DNA from: JAVMKJ01 sp031732875
GTDB taxonomy: Bacteria; Pseudomonadota; Gammaproteobacteria; Competibacterales; Competibacteraceae
Assembly: GCA_031732875.1 (NCBI GenBank)
Contig: JAVMKL010000280.1
Coordinates: forward strand, 1 to 13,751
DNA length: 13,751 nucleotides
Direction of reading: 5' to 3'
The notes under the pieces are model-generated. The model did not search any database, had not been told where the DNA came from, and saw only the letters and a program-made list of their open reading frames with translations. Made by a program: the position numbers and the translations under genes. Within the stretch, counting starts at the first letter, position 1. Every line of letters begins with the position of its first letter. Below, one piece after another: positions 6,198 to 13,751 of the stretch.

Positions 6198-9100
6198 ATG
6201 CAGGGCAAACTGTTCACTCAGGATTTCTTGCGGGAAGGCATCCAGGAAACGGACGCCTGGAAGTGCCTGGACGCCGACGAACTGGCCCGATTCCGCGCCC
6301 GAACCGAGGCGATCTTCGGCGCCTTGCCCGCCGATAGCCAAGCCAACGAAGCGGTCACAGAAACCGAGATCATTTTTCCGGTGCTGGAAGCCCTGGGTTG
6401 GGCATGTCTGCCGCAGCAAACGGCCTCTGGCAAGGGCCGCCAGGACGTGCCCGACGTGCTGCTATTCGCGGACGCCGCCACCAAGCAGGCGGCGCTGGCG
6501 GAGCGCCGGGACGAGCAACGCTACCGTCACGGCGTCGCCATCGTCGAATGCAAACGCTGGCGGCGCCCGCTGGATCGCGGCGACCGCGCCGATCCCCCCG
6601 ACGCCAATGCGCCGTCGAATCAGATGCTGCGCTATCTGAGCCGGGCAGAAGTGGCCTCGGAGCGGGCAATTCGATGGGGCCTGCTGACCAACGGCCGGCA
6701 TTGGCGGCTGTATTTTCAGGGCGCACGCTCCCGTTCCGAGGAGTTTTTGGAACTCGACCTGGCGTTGCTCGCCGGCATGAAAGGGCTGCCAGCGGATCTG
6801 CTCGCCCCCGCCAGCCAGGACGCCGCGCATTTCCTCGCTGCGTTCTACCTCCTGTTTGGCCCCGCCGGTTTCGTTCCTCAGCCCGGCGATCCCGAGAACC
6901 GCGCCTTTCTCGCCATCGCCCTGGCGGAAACCCGGCGCTGGGAAGCGCGCGTGTCCCAGGATTTGGGAGAATGGGTCTTCGAACGGCTGTTTCCGCGCCT
7001 GGTCGCGGCCATCGCCGAACACGATCCGGCGGCGTCCAGACCGCATACGGTGGACTACCTGGACGCCGTGCGCCGCGCGGCGCTGATCCTGCTCTACCGC
7101 CTGTTGTTCGTCCTCTACGCCGAGGATCGCAACCTCCTGCCGATCCGCGACCCTCGCTATAACCACTATTCCCTGCGCGTCATCCGCCAAAAGATCGCGC
7201 GGCATCTGGACGCGAACGCCGTCTTCAGCGCCAGTGCCGGGCGTTGCTACCGCGCTCTCAAGGACCTATTCCAGATCATCGGCCAGGGCGACGCCGCGCT
7301 CGGCGTGCCGCCCTACAACGGCGGCCTGTTCGACGACCGCGCTCATGCCCTGCTGGAACGCCTGACCCTGCCCGACGCGGTGGTGGCCGAGTTGATTGAC
7401 GGCTTATCGCGCCGTCCGGTGGGGCAGGAGCGCCGCTGGATCAATTACCGCGATCTGTCGGTGCAACAGTTGGGCTCCATCTACGAGCGCCTGCTGGAAT
7501 ACCGGGTGGTCAGCGACGACGCCGGCCAAATCCGGGTCAGCCCCACCGTTTTCGCCCGCAAGGGCAGCGGCAGTTATTACACCCACGATGATCTGGTTCA
7601 ACTCCTCATCCGGCAAACGGTCGGCCCCCTGCTCGACGAACGTGCGGACGCCTTTCAGCGACAGGTGGAGGCGTTGGCCCGGCTGCGTTCGCCCAAGCCA
7701 CAACGCTTGCGCGACTTGCAGGACCACGATCCCGCCGCCGCCATCCTGGAGTTGAAAATCTGCGACCCCGCGATGGGCAGCGGGCATTTCCTGGTCAGCC
7801 TGGTGGACTACCTGGCCGATCAAATCCTGGAGCGCATGGCCGACAGTACCGCGCGGGTGCATTGGGCGGACGCCGCCGAACCCTACGTGTCACCCCTCGC
7901 GCGGCGCATCGCCGACATCCGCGAGCGCATTCTGGCCTCGTCGCAAGCGCACGGCTGGACCGTCGATCCCGCGCAACTCGACGACCGCCATATCGTGCGG
8001 CGCATGATCCTGAAGCGGGTGATCTTCGGGGTGGACAAGAATCCGATGGCGGTGGAGTTGGCCAAGGTCGCGCTGTGGCTGCACACCTTCACGGTCGGCG
8101 CGCCGCTGTCGTTTCTCGACCATCATCTGCGCGCCGGCGATGCCCTGTACGGCGAGCGGATCGATCGGGTGCTGGACGAGTTGCGCGCGTTCGGTGCCCT
8201 GTTCCAGAAAAACGAACTGGCCCGGATCGCGGTCGCCAGCGCCAGCATGAACCAGATTGCCGATCTGACCGATGTGGATATTGCCGAGGTTGACCAATCC
8301 CGGCGGCTGTTCGAGCAAATCGATACGGAACTCGCGCCGCTGCGCAAGCTGCTGGATTTTTGGCAGGCGTTACGCTGGCTGCCCGCGCACGATTCGGTTC
8401 GGCAACGCGGCTGGGCCGATTTGGCGTCGGGGCGTTTCGGAGATGTGATCGACGTGATCGACGCCGGGTCGGTGGTCGCTGGAGACCCCACCAGCGACGA
8501 GGCGCGGACGATCCAGGCATTGCTTCGGCAGACTCGCGAACTGGCCGGGCAGGAGGGTTTTCTGTCCTGGGCCATCGCGTTTCCCACGGTTTGGCGTCAT
8601 CTGGACAGCGGCCAACCGCAGGGCGGTTTCGATGCCATCATCGGCAATCCGCCGTGGGACCGGATGAAGCTTCAGGAAGTGGAATGGTTCGCCGCGCGCA
8701 AGCCGGAGATCGCCCACGCCGTCCGCGCCGCCGACCGCAAGCGGTTGATCGGTCAGTTGGAAAAAGCGGGCGATAGCGTGTGGCTGGAGTACCAGCAGGC
8801 CGGGAACCGGGCCGAGACCGCCGCCCGGATCGCGCGGGACAGCGGCGATTATCCGTTGCTGTCCGGCGGCGACGTGAATCTGTATGCGTTGTTCGTGGAG
8901 CGGGCGCAAAGCCTGGTGAATGACCGGGGCATCGTCGGGTTGCTGACGCCTTCCGGCATCGCCTCGGACAAGGGTTCCAGCGCGTTTTTCAAAAGCATCG
9001 CCACCACGGGGCGGTTAGCGGCGCTGCTGGATTTCGAGAACCGGAAAGGTTTTTTCCCCGATGTCGATAGCCGTTTCAAGTTCTGCGCCTTGGTGTTCGG

Positions 9101-10283
9101 CGGGGTTAAACGCACTTTTCCCGAAACGCGCTGCGCCTTTTTTCTCCATGCCGTGGCGGAACTCGACGAGTCGCAGCGTTTCTTTGCCTTGAGCGCGGAG
9201 GATTTCGCCGCCGTCAATCCCAACACCGGCACCGCGCCGATTTTCCGCTATCGGCGGGATGCCGAGATCACCAGGGCCATCTACGGCCGCTGCCCGGTGC
9301 TGATGGACCGGCGTACCGATCCGCCCCGGCAAGTCTGGCCGGTACGTTACCTGCGCATGTTCGACATGACCAACGATTCTCACTTGTTCAAACGGCGGGA
9401 CGAACTGGAGGCGGCGGGATTTTATCCGGTGGGCGGCCATCGCTGGCGCAAGGGGAAGGACGAGTATGTGCCGCTGTACGAAGGGAAAATGGTGCAGGGG
9501 TATGACCATCGCGCGGCCAGCATCGCGGTCAACCCGGCCAACCTGCATCGGCCCGCTCAGCCCGAGCCGGCGAGTTTGAAGCAGCATCAGGATGTGAACT
9601 GGTTGCCGGAGCCGCAGTTTTGGATCGACCGGCAACAGGTCGAAACGTCGTCGAGCATCCAATGGACGCTGGCGTTCAAGGACGTGACCGCGCCGACCAA
9701 CATGCGCACGATGATCGCGATGATCGTGGGGATGGGCGGGTTCGGCAACACCTTGCCCGTGCTACTGCCCGAGGGCGCGAATGGCGAACCCGCCTACCGC
9801 CGTTTTACTCCGTTGCTGCTGGCCAATCTGAATTCGTTCGTGTTCGATTTCATCGCCCGCCAGAAGGTGCAAGGGCAGCATTTGAATCTCTATATCGTCG
9901 AGCAGATTCCCGTCATCCCGCCGCATCGATTCGAGGCTGCCATCGGCGACCAAACCATCGCCGACTTCATCCGCGCGCAAGTTCTCCGCCTCAGCTACAC
10001 CGCTGTGGATCTGCGACCCTTCGCCGCTGACATGGGTTACGAGGGCGAGCCGTTCGTCTGGGACGAAAACGACCGCCGTCACCGTCTGGCGCGGCTGGAC
10101 GCCTTGTTCTTCCATCTCTACGGCCTGGATCGAAACGACGCCGATTACGTCCTGGCGCAGTTCCCCATCGTCCGCGAGCAGGACGAAAAGCAGTTCGGCC
10201 GCTATCTCACCCGGGATTTGATTCTCGCCTACCTGAACGCGGTTGCGGCGGGGGATTTGGAGACGGTGGTGGAAGTCCGCTAG
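6198..10283 (+). CDS. Type IIG-like restriction-modification protein (Eco57I family)
   Basis: A 1361-residue single-chain enzyme expected to recognise a DNA site, methylate an adenine and cut unmodified DNA. An N-terminal PD-(D/E)XK nuclease is visible as VPDVLLFAD (D86), VECK (E117, K119) and Q142-x3-Y146. The middle has LGSIYERLLEY and GSGSYYT (456-462), common to this family. The N6-adenine methylase core follows with motif I DPAMGSGHFL at 523-532 and motif IV NPPW at 817-820. The C-terminal part carries YEGKMVQGYDHR (from 1094), a probable recognition region, and FPIVREQDEKQFGRYLTRDL near the end, a typical closing motif. No helicase motifs were seen, so it is not a type ISP enzyme. The ATG at 6198 has GGAAG six bases upstream. 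It lies between yejA and yejB, divergent from the antitoxin. The frame is intact, so it is probably active; the recognition sequence cannot be read from sequence alone. Confidence 0.9.
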   Translation: MQGKLFTQDFLREGIQETDAWKCLDADELARFRARTEAIFGALPADSQANEAVTETEIIFPVLEALGWACLPQQTASGKGRQDVPDVLLFADAATKQAALAERRDEQRYRHGVAIVECKRWRRPLDRGDRADPPDANAPSNQMLRYLSRAEVASERAIRWGLLTNGRHWRLYFQGARSRSEEFLELDLALLAGMKGLPADLLAPASQDAAHFLAAFYLLFGPAGFVPQPGDPENRAFLAIALAETRRWEARVSQDLGEWVFERLFPRLVAAIAEHDPAASRPHTVDYLDAVRRAALILLYRLLFVLYAEDRNLLPIRDPRYNHYSLRVIRQKIARHLDANAVFSASAGRCYRALKDLFQIIGQGDAALGVPPYNGGLFDDRAHALLERLTLPDAVVAELIDGLSRRPVGQERRWINYRDLSVQQLGSIYERLLEYRVVSDDAGQIRVSPTVFARKGSGSYYTHDDLVQLLIRQTVGPLLDERADAFQRQVEALARLRSPKPQRLRDLQDHDPAAAILELKICDPAMGSGHFLVSLVDYLADQILERMADSTARVHWADAAEPYVSPLARRIADIRERILASSQAHGWTVDPAQLDDRHIVRRMILKRVIFGVDKNPMAVELAKVALWLHTFTVGAPLSFLDHHLRAGDALYGERIDRVLDELRAFGALFQKNELARIAVASASMNQIADLTDVDIAEVDQSRRLFEQIDTELAPLRKLLDFWQALRWLPAHDSVRQRGWADLASGRFGDVIDVIDAGSVVAGDPTSDEARTIQALLRQTRELAGQEGFLSWAIAFPTVWRHLDSGQPQGGFDAIIGNPPWDRMKLQEVEWFAARKPEIAHAVRAADRKRLIGQLEKAGDSVWLEYQQAGNRAETAARIARDSGDYPLLSGGDVNLYALFVERAQSLVNDRGIVGLLTPSGIASDKGSSAFFKSIATTGRLAALLDFENRKGFFPDVDSRFKFCALVFGGVKRTFPETRCAFFLHAVAELDESQRFFALSAEDFAAVNPNTGTAPIFRYRRDAEITRAIYGRCPVLMDRRTDPPRQVWPVRYLRMFDMTNDSHLFKRRDELEAAGFYPVGGHRWRKGKDEYVPLYEGKMVQGYDHRAASIAVNPANLHRPAQPEPASLKQHQDVNWLPEPQFWIDRQQVETSSSIQWTLAFKDVTAPTNMRTMIAMIVGMGGFGNTLPVLLPEGANGEPAYRRFTPLLLANLNSFVFDFIARQKVQGQHLNLYIVEQIPVIPPHRFEAAIGDQTIADFIRAQVLRLSYTAVDLRPFAADMGYEGEPFVWDENDRRHRLARLDALFFHLYGLDRNDADYVLAQFPIVREQDEKQFGRYLTRDLILAYLNAVAAGDLETVVEVR

Positions 10284-10376
10284 GCTCCCTCGCTTCCAGA
10301 CCGCCTCAAGCTTGGGTGCTTCGTGATAACCTTGTGCGATCATCCAGCCAGCGACCACTAACTAACTGTTTCCCTG

Positions 10377-11486
10377 ATGTTCGCCTACATCCTCCGCCGC
10401 CTCGCGCTGATCCCGCTGACCCTGCTCGGCATCATCGCCATCAATTTCGTCATCGTGCAGATCGCGCCCGGCGGGCCGGTGGAGCAACTGCTGGCCCAAC
10501 TCAAGAACACCGCCGTTTCCGCCACGGCCCGGGTTGGCGGCGGGGAGGGTGTCGAAGCGGGGCGCGGCAGCGCGGCCCAACCGGGCGCGGGCGGCAACAA
10601 CAGCGCCTATCGTGGCGCGCAGGGCCTCGATCCCGACTTCATCGCCGAACTGAACCGCCAGTTCGGTTTCGACCAGCCGGCCTACGTGCGCTTCGGGAAG
10701 ATGATCCGCGATTACCTGACCTTCGATCTTGGCAGAAGCTATTTTCGCGATCGCGACGTGCTGGATTTGGTGCTGGATAAACTACCGGTCTCGATCTCGC
10801 TTGGGGTATGGAGCACCTTGCTGATTTACGCGATTTCGATTCCGCTGGGGGTCGCCAAGGCGGTGCGCGACGGCTCGCGCTTCGACGTGCTGAGCAGCGC
10901 GGCGGTGATCGTCGGCTACGCTATCCCGGCATTCCTGTTTGCCATCCTGTTGGTCATCGTATTCGCCGGCGGGCGTTATCTGGACTGGTTTCCATTGCGG
11001 GGGTTGACCTCGGACAACTGGGCGGATTTGAGTTGGCCGGCGCGAATCGCCGATTATTTCTGGCACCTGACCTTGCCGGTGACGGCGATGGTGATCGGCG
11101 GCTTTGCCTCGTTGACCATGCTGACCAAGAATTCTTTCCTGGACGAGATCAACAAACAGTATGTGGTTACTGCCCGCGCCAAGGGTCTGAGCGAGCGGCG
11201 GGTGCTGTACGGGCACATATTCCGCAACGCCATGCTGCTGGTGATCGCCGGCTTTCCGGCGACGCTGGTGAGCATGTTGTTCACCGGTTCGCTGCTGATC
11301 GAAGTCATCTTTTCGCTGGACGGACTGGGTCTGTTGGGCTTCGAGGCGGTGATCGGGCGCGATTACCCGGTGATGTTCGGGACGCTGTACGTGTTCGGCT
11401 TGATTGGGTTGCTGCTGAATCTGGTCAGCGACCTGACCTACCATCTGGTCGATCCGCGGATCGATTTCGCCGCGCGGGAGGGGTGA
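10377..11486 (+). CDS. yejB: Peptide ABC transporter permease YejB
   Basis: A 369-residue inner-membrane permease, one half of the YejB/YejE channel. It aligns with E. coli YejB (364) along its whole length: first membrane helix at about 9-30 followed by QIAPGGPVEQ, a Gly/Ala-rich periplasmic stretch at 52-80 that E. coli YejB also has, RGAQGLDPDFIAE, GYAIPAFLFAILL, and GGFASLTMLTKNSFLDE. The ATPase-contacting EAA loop is VTARAKGLSERRVLYGHIF (264-282). The ATG at 10377 is chosen by homology with the E. coli N-terminus, although no Shine-Dalgarno sequence is visible in the preceding 20 bases (ACTAACTGTTTCCCTG). The 93-bp gap to the restriction gene holds no recognisable motif. It is followed three bases later by yejE. 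Confidence 0.95.
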   Translation: MFAYILRRLALIPLTLLGIIAINFVIVQIAPGGPVEQLLAQLKNTAVSATARVGGGEGVEAGRGSAAQPGAGGNNSAYRGAQGLDPDFIAELNRQFGFDQPAYVRFGKMIRDYLTFDLGRSYFRDRDVLDLVLDKLPVSISLGVWSTLLIYAISIPLGVAKAVRDGSRFDVLSSAAVIVGYAIPAFLFAILLVIVFAGGRYLDWFPLRGLTSDNWADLSWPARIADYFWHLTLPVTAMVIGGFASLTMLTKNSFLDEINKQYVVTARAKGLSERRVLYGHIFRNAMLLVIAGFPATLVSMLFTGSLLIEVIFSLDGLGLLGFEAVIGRDYPVMFGTLYVFGLIGLLLNLVSDLTYHLVDPRIDFAAREG

Positions 11487-11489
11487 GCG

Positions 11490-12533
11490 GTGCCGACGCG
11501 CTTCGGATTTCGCTTCACGCCGCTGACCCGTCGCCGCTTCGCGCAATTTCGCACCAATCGGCGCGGCTGGTGGTCGCTGTGGCTGTTCCTGCTGCTGTTC
11601 GGACTGAGTCTGGGCGCGGAATTCATCGCCAACAACCGGCCCCTGTTGGTCTATTACCAGGGTTCGTTTTATGCCCCCGTATTGAAAGATTACGCCGAGA
11701 CCGATTTCGGCGGGGTGTTCCCAAGCGAGGCGAATTACCGTGATCCCTATTTGGCGCAACTGATCGACGAACACGGCTGGATGATCTGGCCGCCGGTCCG
11801 GTTTCGCTACGATACCGTCAATTACAACCTGCCGGTCCCGGCCCCGGCCCCGCCCTCCGCCGAGAACTGGCTGGGCACCGACGATCAGGGGCGCGACGTG
11901 CTGGCGCGGCTGATCTACGGCTTGCGGATTTCGGTGCTGTTCGGGTTGTTGCTGACCCTGACCTCCTCGGTGATCGGGGTGGCGGCGGGAGCGGTGCAGG
12001 GCTATTTCGGCGGTCGGGTGGATTTGCTGTTCCAGCGCTTTTTGGAAATCTGGGGCGGATTGCCTCAGTTGTTCATCCTGATCATCGTCTCCAGCGTGGT
12101 GGTGCCGGGATTCTGGACCCTGTTGTTCATCCTGATGCTGTTCGGCTGGACCTCGCTGGTGGGCGTGGTGCGGGCGGAGTTCCTGCGCGCCCGCAACTTC
12201 GACTACGTTCGTGCCGCCCGCGCCCTGGGTATGGCCGATGGCCGGATCATGTTCAGGCACGTGTTGCCCAACGCCATGGTGGCGACGCTGACCTTCATGC
12301 CGTTCATCCTGTCCGGCTCCATCGTCGCCCTGACCGCGCTGGACTTTCTGGGGCTGGGCCTGCCGCCGGGCTCGGCTTCGCTGGGCGATCTGCTGCGCCA
12401 GGGCAAGGAGAACCTGCAAGCGCCGTGGCTGGGAATCAGCGGTTTCGTGGTGGTGGCGCTGATGCTCAGTTTGCTGGTGTTCGTCGGCGAGGCCGTGCGG
12501 GATGCGTTCGATCCGAGAAAGAATGCGCGGTAA
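11490..12533 (+). CDS. yejE: Peptide ABC transporter permease YejE
   Basis: A 347-residue permease of the DppC/OppC type that pairs with YejB. Features in order: cytoplasmic N-terminus, membrane helix at about 27-45, a periplasmic insertion with YRDPYLAQLIDEHGWMIWPP (83-102), the conserved ENWLGTDDQGRDVLARLIYG (125-144), and the EAA loop YVRAARALGMADGRIMFRHV (239-258) that docks the ATPase. The GTG start at 11490 lies three bases after the yejB stop with GGGAGGGG just upstream, so translation is likely coupled. In most relatives yejF, the ATPase gene, follows at once. Here only 60 bases separate yejE from the end of an unrelated gene on the other strand, and no ATPase gene occurs in the window. 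Confidence 0.95.
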   Translation: MPTRFGFRFTPLTRRRFAQFRTNRRGWWSLWLFLLLFGLSLGAEFIANNRPLLVYYQGSFYAPVLKDYAETDFGGVFPSEANYRDPYLAQLIDEHGWMIWPPVRFRYDTVNYNLPVPAPAPPSAENWLGTDDQGRDVLARLIYGLRISVLFGLLLTLTSSVIGVAAGAVQGYFGGRVDLLFQRFLEIWGGLPQLFILIIVSSVVVPGFWTLLFILMLFGWTSLVGVVRAEFLRARNFDYVRAARALGMADGRIMFRHVLPNAMVATLTFMPFILSGSIVALTALDFLGLGLPPGSASLGDLLRQGKENLQAPWLGISGFVVVALMLSLLVFVGEAVRDAFDPRKNAR

Positions 12534-12593
12534 AGCCAGCGCACCAGCGACGAGATACTCGCCTGGACGTGCCACAAATGTATTGAAATGTGG

Positions 12594-13379
12594 TCATGCG
12601 GAATTGGTGGCCTCTTGGATCTGGGCGTCTACTTGGGATTGGTAGTTCCGAATTTCGATCAGGGGTGGGCCGTGCATCAACGCTTCGTCGTGCGAGGTCA
12701 GCGCATCGTAGGCCATCTTGTAATCGTCATCGACCGTCAATTCTCTTCTGGCTGGCCCCAGCCAAGGACCAGAGCTTTTGATCGACGCGAGTTCTCGCGG
12801 CGAGAGATCGAGTGCCGACGCATACGTTTCTCGCATCAGATCGATGTAAACCTGTACCGCTTCGGCGGGGCGGGCGCCGTTCGTCACCTGTACGGCAGCT
12901 TCGGTCAAGGCGTCCCAACCGATGTTCTCGTCGATCCAACTATCTAGCTTGTTGACCGCTGCCGGCATGAGCATGCAGTCGCCGAACACCAGAACCAGAT
13001 GCCGTTTGATCGCCAGATTGTTGGTGGGTACGGTCGGCATGAGTCCATTCAGTCGCAACAAGCCTGGGCTGGTATGGCAAGCCGGATTTTCCGTAGTTCC
13101 CCGGAAAGCTTGCCAGAATGCGCCCGTGCAACTGACCTGGGTTTGCGGAGATACCGCGCCCAAGTCGCGCATTCTGCTCAGCAAAACCATTTCCTGGGAG
13201 ACCGTTTCCAGCCGTCGCCGGGCGTAAAGCGCCAAGCGATGCTCCAGGTCGCGCGATGCACCCGATGAGCTGCGCGAACCGGTCGTGTCGATCAGGATGC
13301 GCTCGTTGGGGCCGGCTGGCGCCAGTCGCGCCAGTCGGTCGAGCCGCGCCCGAAATTCCTGAATCCGCTGTCGAGACAT
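12594..13379 (-). CDS. Uncharacterised protein
   Basis: A 261-residue protein I do not recognise. The ATG at 13379 has GGGAGG five bases upstream, a strong site; in-frame starts further out (13523 and 13607) are less likely because the added residues overlap the neighbouring adaptor gene and look unstructured. The protein has no signal peptide or membrane segment. It begins with an Arg-rich helix (RIQEFRARLDRLARLA), then NERILIDTTGSRSSSG (25-40), a charged helical region, and a central hydrophobic stretch HLVLVFGDCMLMPAA (127-141); cysteines are at 84, 101 and 135. The C-terminal half is acidic and helical (VYIDLMRETYASAL, DDDYKMAYDALTSHDEAL). Codon use and base composition look like host coding sequence. 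It converges with yejE and occupies the place where yejF would be expected. Function unknown. Confidence 0.65.
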   Translation of the reverse strand: MSRQRIQEFRARLDRLARLAPAGPNERILIDTTGSRSSSGASRDLEHRLALYARRRLETVSQEMVLLSRMRDLGAVSPQTQVSCTGAFWQAFRGTTENPACHTSPGLLRLNGLMPTVPTNNLAIKRHLVLVFGDCMLMPAAVNKLDSWIDENIGWDALTEAAVQVTNGARPAEAVQVYIDLMRETYASALDLSPRELASIKSSGPWLGPARRELTVDDDYKMAYDALTSHDEALMHGPPLIEIRNYQSQVDAQIQEATNSA

Positions 13380-13521
13380 GCCGTCCTCCCGTTTTCTTCC
13401 AATCCGTCGATAAGGTTCAGGTGTAATACAAAGATCGCGCTGGTACAAGTTGGCCGACTCCGGTAAGAGTAGTTGGCGAATCCGCGCGTCTAATACCAGA
13501 GCTTTATATTCGATTCTTCTC

Positions 13522-13751
13522 ATGGCGCTTTCCAAGCACAAATCTTTCGTCATTGTTTCGATGCTTGCCGCCGGCGCCGCCGCGTTTGCCTGCTGGCCCC
13601 GCGACAAGACCTCAGTCTCCGAACGCTACCGAACCCAGGTGGTGGTGGGATCGGGGCGATATCGTCCAGACCATTACCGCCAGCGGCACGCTCAACAATC
13701 ACGAGCGGCGATCTCAAGCCGGGCGACCGAGTGGTTACCCGCGAAACCCGT
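13522..13751 (+). pseudogene. Membrane-fusion (HlyD/MacA-like) efflux adaptor, decayed, runs off the edge
   Basis: Three pieces of one adaptor-like protein lie in three frames. From the ATG at 13522: MALSKHKSFVIVSMLAAGAA, a membrane anchor, then WPRDKTSVSERYRTQ. A frame change near 13640-13648, in a GTGGTGGTGG run, leads to WDRGDIVQTITASGTLN, the hallmark start of the mature adaptor. A further change near 13697 leads to SGDLKPGDRVVTRETR, which resembles the far C-terminal end of such proteins, reaching the window edge. About 300 residues of barrel-sandwich and hairpin domains are therefore missing. Such adaptors link an inner-membrane pump to an outer-membrane channel; this copy cannot. A chimeric assembly at this point is the main alternative. 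Confidence 0.6.

Noticed and set aside
10782..12575. 597-codon open frame antisense to yejB and yejE
   Set aside because: Gln/His/Arg-rich low-complexity translation typical of an antisense shadow of membrane-protein genes.
12572..12593. CCACA...TGTGG hairpin between the convergent yejE and unknown gene
   Set aside because: Only a 5-bp stem and no U-run; too weak to call a terminator.
13380..13607. N-terminal extension of the unknown minus-strand protein
   Set aside because: It overlaps the recognisable adaptor N-terminus on the plus strand, and the start at 13379 has a much better ribosome-binding site.

Overview
The window looks like a chromosomal segment of a GC-rich gammaproteobacterium. 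The FabI, YejA, YejB and YejE proteins all resemble their gammaproteobacterial counterparts closely. I cannot name the species; an environmental lineage of the Competibacter kind is only a guess. A housekeeping backbone (fabI, yejA, yejB, yejE) is mixed with accessory DNA: two insertion-sequence remnants, a palindrome-bounded endonuclease gene, a TIR-domain gene, a YoeB-type toxin-antitoxin pair, a large one-polypeptide restriction-modification gene, and a decayed efflux-adaptor gene at the right edge.

Left part (1-1910). Two 21-bp tandem repeats at 3-47 look like one end of an IS21-type element. At 81-745 a short DUF559 (Vsr-like fold) endonuclease gene sits inside nested inverted, self-palindromic repeats, with an outer pair matching at 43 of 44 bases. 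This is the most unusual structure in the window. At 802-1865 lies an AT-rich IS630-family transposase gene on the minus strand, dead from one frameshift and two nonsense codons but with its DDE residues still readable.

Middle part (1911-5641). A TIR-domain protein (minus) lies between the IS630 remnant and a 373-bp spacer with another CCCCCT-type hairpin. Then come fabI (minus), for the essential enoyl-ACP reductase of fatty acid synthesis, and divergently yejA (plus), the periplasmic binding protein of a peptide ABC transporter.

Inserted block (5642-10376). In the usual yejABEF operon yejB directly follows yejA. Here 4.7 kb separates them: an antitoxin-yoeB pair on the minus strand and, diverging from it across 60 bp, a 1361-residue Eco57I-like protein that joins a PD-(D/E)XK nuclease, an adenine methylase and a recognition region. 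After the block come yejB and yejE, three bases apart. yejF, the ATPase gene, is not in the window, so the transporter needs ATPase subunits from elsewhere or is no longer functional.

Right part (12534-13751). An unrecognised 261-residue protein is encoded on the minus strand. The plus strand then begins a membrane-fusion (HlyD/MacA-like) adaptor whose recognisable N- and C-terminal pieces lie in three different frames with most of the protein missing. Taken together, DUF559, TIR, toxin-antitoxin and type IIG restriction genes among IS debris read as a small, partly decayed defence-type accessory region built around and into a conserved fabI-yej neighbourhood. No tRNA, rRNA or CRISPR array was seen.
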